Below, in pieces: positions 61,669 through 64,000 of a stretch of 64,000 nucleotides of DNA (positions within the stretch are counted from its first letter, which is position 1; every line of letters starts with the position of its first letter). This DNA comes from Tunturiibacter gelidiferens (GTDB lineage Bacteria; Acidobacteriota; Terriglobia; Terriglobales; Acidobacteriaceae), in the NCBI RefSeq assembly GCF_014201335.1, contig NZ_JACHEB010000005.1, positions 310,001 through 374,000 on the forward strand. The letters are read 5' to 3'. Below the pieces are notes generated by a model, which did no database searches, was not told where the DNA came from, and worked only from the letters and a program-made list of their open reading frames with translations. Position numbers and translations under genes: made by a program.

Positions 61669-62289
61669 CTATTGCTTCCACTTAATACTGCATCCAACAG
61701 CGAACCGTTGATTCGGATCGGGCCTTTTCCCTGCAATCACCGCATCCATAGCTGCACGCAGATCCTTCCCCGTCACAGGAATATCGTTCCCCGAATCGCC
61801 TCTCCGTGGCCGGCTATCATCCAACTGCCCGCGATACACCAGCGACATTCCCGCATCGAACAGAAAGAAGTCCGGCGTACAGGCTGCGTCATAAGCCCGT
61901 GCCACCTCCTGCGTCTCGTCATATAGATAAGGAAAACGAAATCCCAGCCGCTCCGCCTGCTTCTTCATCTCCTCCGGTGCGTCCTGCGGATAAGCCTCCA
62001 CATCGTTCGACGAGATCGCTGCGATCGCAATCCTGCCTTCGTAGTCCTTCCCAATCCGCGCCAGTTCCTCCTCCACATGCTTCACGTAGGGGCAGTGTAC
62101 GCACAGAAACATCACCAGCATTCCGTGGCATCCCGTCGCCGAGCAGTTCGCCGCGTCCGCCCGCGCATCTTCCGAGGCCGTAGCGAACACATCGTCCCGT
62201 CCCACGGCCTTCCCACTCACCACATCCATCAGCTCAAACGCTGGAGCCGTACTCCCCAGGGCCACCATCGCCGATTGTGTCTTGGACAT
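61669..62289 (-). CDS. Thioredoxin-fold (redoxin/AhpC-TSA-like) protein
   Basis: 206 residues. LGSTAPAFELMDVVSGK start and the thioredoxin core with CxxC in MFLCVHCPYVKHVE, cis-Pro region ACTPDFFLFD. No signal peptide, probably cytosolic. Contains an insertion with a second Cys pair (NCSATGCHG) just before the active site. The family includes thiol peroxidases and disulfide reductases; the substrate is unknown. Confidence 0.87.
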   Translation of the reverse strand: MSKTQSAMVALGSTAPAFELMDVVSGKAVGRDDVFATASEDARADAANCSATGCHGMLVMFLCVHCPYVKHVEEELARIGKDYEGRIAIAAISSNDVEAYPQDAPEEMKKQAERLGFRFPYLYDETQEVARAYDAACTPDFFLFDAGMSLVYRGQLDDSRPRRGDSGNDIPVTGKDLRAAMDAVIAGKRPDPNQRFAVGCSIKWKQ

Positions 62290-62365
62290 TGCACCCTCCA
62301 CTTCTTCAACGATCATAGCCAACTCTTGTTACATCACGAACCGCGGGCCAAATTACTATACCTCC

Positions 62366-62653
62366 ATGATCATCCACACCTTCTGCTTCCGCTGGAAACC
62401 CGACACCACAGAAGCTCAAAAAGAGCGCGCCTACGACGAGATCAACGAACTCCATCTACAGATACCAGCCATCCTCGAAACCAACGTCGGTGCCAACTTC
62501 TCGCCGCGATCCCAGGGCTACGAGTTCGGCGGCGTCATGAAGTTTGCGGATCGCGAGTCGTTAGACGCCTACAACAACCATCCCGTCCACCTTCAACTTC
62601 TCTCTTGGCTCGTTCCTCTCATCGAACCCCTGGAAGTAGACTTCGAAGTCTGA
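62366..62653 (+). CDS. Dabb (stress-responsive A/B barrel) domain protein
   Basis: 95 residues. Begins MIIHTFCFRWKPDTTEAQKE, then a central helix and a conserved FADRESLDAYNNHPVH, features of Dabb dimeric alpha/beta barrels. Length typical of a single domain. Role unknown in bacteria. The start is set by the family N-terminus; upstream in-frame codons overlap the redoxin gene on the other strand. Confidence 0.85.
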   Translation: MIIHTFCFRWKPDTTEAQKERAYDEINELHLQIPAILETNVGANFSPRSQGYEFGGVMKFADRESLDAYNNHPVHLQLLSWLVPLIEPLEVDFEV

Positions 62654-62741
62654 TCCCAGTCCAACCCAGCTCCTTCGAGATAGAACAGAACCAGCCTCAA
62701 CAATTTCCCCGGTCTTCGCCGTACCCTATCCTCGAAGCAGC

Positions 62742-63218
62742 ATGATCGTCCCTCGCACCCTCGCCGGCGGCCGCACCACGCGCCATGCTCTTCCCATCGG
62801 TCCCAACAATCTGCCCCTCTGCCGCTGGTGCGAACTCGAAATCCTCGCCAAACGCCGCCGCACCTTCTGCAGCGACTACTGCGTTCACCAGTGGCGTCTC
62901 CGCACCGACCCCGGCTACCTCCGCGATCAGGTCCTCTCCCGCGACCGCGGCATCTGCTCCGTCTGCGCGATCGACACTATCGCCGCCTACAGCGCCCTCA
63001 AGCGAGCCCGAGGCCGCGCCCGCGCCGCCGGCCTCCGCCTCTACGGCATGAAGTCCATCACCGCCCGCCGCAGCCTCTGGGACGCCGACCACGTCCGTCC
63101 CGTCGCCGAAGGAGGCGGCCAGTGCGACCTCGACAACCTCCGCACCCTCTGCCTCCTCTGCCACCGCGAAGCCACCGCCCAACTCCGCCAGCGACTCCGC
63201 CTTACCCGCGCCGTCTAA
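62742..63218 (+). CDS. HNH endonuclease domain protein
   Basis: 158 residues. N-terminal zinc-finger-like CRWCELEI ... FCSDYCVHQW, then an HNH nuclease (CSVCAIDT, WDADHVRPVAEGGG, NLRTLCLLCHREAT). HNH His and Asn are present. The two Cys clusters fit a zinc-stabilised beta-beta-alpha metal fold. Stand-alone HNH genes may act in repair, mobile-element biology or defence; no partner gene indicates which. Confidence 0.88.
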   Translation: MIVPRTLAGGRTTRHALPIGPNNLPLCRWCELEILAKRRRTFCSDYCVHQWRLRTDPGYLRDQVLSRDRGICSVCAIDTIAAYSALKRARGRARAAGLRLYGMKSITARRSLWDADHVRPVAEGGGQCDLDNLRTLCLLCHREATAQLRQRLRLTRAV

Positions 63219-63254
63219 GTACGAAAAATCACGAGGAAGCAGAATTAGATAGAA

Positions 63255-63305
63255 GCCGTCATCCCGACCCTGAGCGGTAGTCGAAGGGGAAGGATCCCTG
63301 TATTT
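63255..63305. repeat. Diverged R3-like unit
   Basis: GTCATCCCGACCCTGAGCGG followed by GTCGAAGGGGAAGGATCC. It shares the GTCATCCC start and GAAGGGG core with the R3 units at 2676 and 37387, but is longer. Located in the gap between the convergent HNH and GT39-like genes. Confidence 0.4.
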
Positions 63306-63331
63306 GCTCGTACCATTCAAATTCAAGCCGA

Positions 63332-64000
63332 TCACCCATAATTCTGAAACTCCTTCCAGAACTCCGGCCACGGCAGGCGTGGTGAGCCGCAAACGAAAAT
63401 ATCCGGATGCCCCTGGCTCTCTTCGTTCTTCACACCCTCCGAGTCCCCGTTATGTCCCGCCAGCCTGCAGGAAGTAAACGCTCTGTCCGCAGCCTCGCGC
63501 GAATAGCCCACCACGATCAGCGTTGACGGCGGCACCGCAGGATATCCCCGCAGCCACGCCGAATTCGTCGCACTGATCGGCATCGGCAGCTTGTATGCAG
63601 GGCCGAGAATCTCCACTGCGCCCTCTTCTCCATAGTTGCCCACCACAACGCCAACATTACTTCGCTGCTCGGCTGGCAAAGAATCGCGAATCCCTGCTAC
63701 CGCCTGTACCAGCTCATTCCACCCGAACTCCTCGCGCAGATCGCCATTATTCTTCAGCGCAAATTGCTTCAGTGGCCCATCCAAAGCCAGTGGCACCAGA
63801 ACTGCATAAATAAATACTCCGTAGGCCGTCATCGCAGTAAAGCCAGCCACAAGCACAACCCGCCGCCACACTCGCGTAAGCCCAGCGACCTTTCTCTCCC
63901 AAACCACCGCGCCCATCGCCAGCAGCATCGGATAGGCCGCTGCCAGATAGTACCCCCGCCCCTTACCCACAAAAAACAGTACAAACGGGATAAGGTACAT
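63332..64000 (-). CDS. GT39-like membrane glycosyltransferase, C-terminal part (cut by window end)
   Basis: 222 residues are visible; the N-terminus is beyond 64000. FVGKGRGYYLAAAYPMLLA is the conserved segment of ArnT/PMT-like (GT-C) enzymes after the eighth or ninth helix, followed by more TM helices and a soluble tail. The leading Met is probably internal. Lipid-linked-sugar transferase, acceptor unknown. Confidence 0.82.
   Translation of the reverse strand: MYLIPFVLFFVGKGRGYYLAAAYPMLLAMGAVVWERKVAGLTRVWRRVVLVAGFTAMTAYGVFIYAVLVPLALDGPLKQFALKNNGDLREEFGWNELVQAVAGIRDSLPAEQRSNVGVVVGNYGEEGAVEILGPAYKLPMPISATNSAWLRGYPAVPPSTLIVVGYSREAADRAFTSCRLAGHNGDSEGVKNEESQGHPDIFVCGSPRLPWPEFWKEFQNYG

Noticed and set aside
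1-64000. tRNA, rRNA or CRISPR array
   Set aside because: No cloverleaf with a T-loop, no rRNA signature and no regularly spaced identical repeats were seen; the GTTCGAATC-like strings found lie inside coding genes.

Overview
The window looks like a chromosomal segment of an Acidobacteriota member, most likely class Terriglobia (an Edaphobacter/Granulicella/Terriglobus-like soil bacterium). Evidence: a divergent pair of VWFA-related proteins of the type typical of this phylum, high GC with C-rich third codon positions, many secreted or lipoprotein genes of acidobacterial type, and several families of short palindromic repeats between genes. No rRNA, tRNA, CRISPR array, integrase, transposase or phage gene was recognised.

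Layout. 0-3 kb: two divergent VWA-domain secreted proteins. 3-11.2 kb: an aldo/keto reductase, a stand-alone hisA, and, on the opposite strand and converging on it, a tight operon hisI-hisG-hisD-hisC-hisB-hisH-(lipoyl-like ORF)-hisF. Upstream of hisI lie a promoter, a short leader ORF with seven His codons in ten, and an intrinsic terminator, which together form a classical histidine attenuator. 11.3-25 kb: a ComEA-like helix-hairpin-helix protein, a PDZ/7TM/GAF/PP2C signalling phosphatase, SAM-cycle genes ahcY and metK, Ada, an Ntn-hydrolase, a transglutaminase, an acyltransferase and a RodZ-like protein. 25.4-35.8 kb: large polytopic GT-C or polymerase-like membrane proteins of probable cell-surface glycan synthesis, plus a FtsX/MacB-type permease and a TonB-like protein.

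36-43.8 kb: translation genes rplM-rpsI-rpsB-tsf, then small secreted proteins and a beta-carbonic anhydrase, and pyrH displaced about 3.7 kb from tsf. 44-50.7 kb: a second acyltransferase, two beta-propeller lipoproteins, an MCE/MlaD protein with exact 34-residue repeats, and acpS. 50.7-54.7 kb: a four-gene minus-strand operon that looks like a functional-amyloid (Fap-like) export system. It encodes a large Ser/Ala/Asn/Thr-rich secreted protein with amyloid-type repeats at both ends, a small secreted protein with a related repeat, a C39 peptidase (FapD-like) and a coiled-coil plus beta-barrel outer-membrane protein (FapF-like). This is the best candidate for an undescribed system in the window. 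55-64 kb: a LolD-type ATPase, a JmjC-like cupin, CorA, a beta-carbonic anhydrase translationally coupled to a bestrophin, a redoxin, a Dabb protein, an HNH nuclease and the C-terminal part of a GT39-like protein cut by the window end.

Three dispersed repeat families were read by eye. R1 has four copies, two of them flanking hisA. R2 has two copies about 39 kb apart. R3 consists of short stem-loops with a conserved GTTGTCAT start. All starts were chosen by eye from Shine-Dalgarno spacing, signal peptides and family N-termini; alternative starts are stated where relevant.
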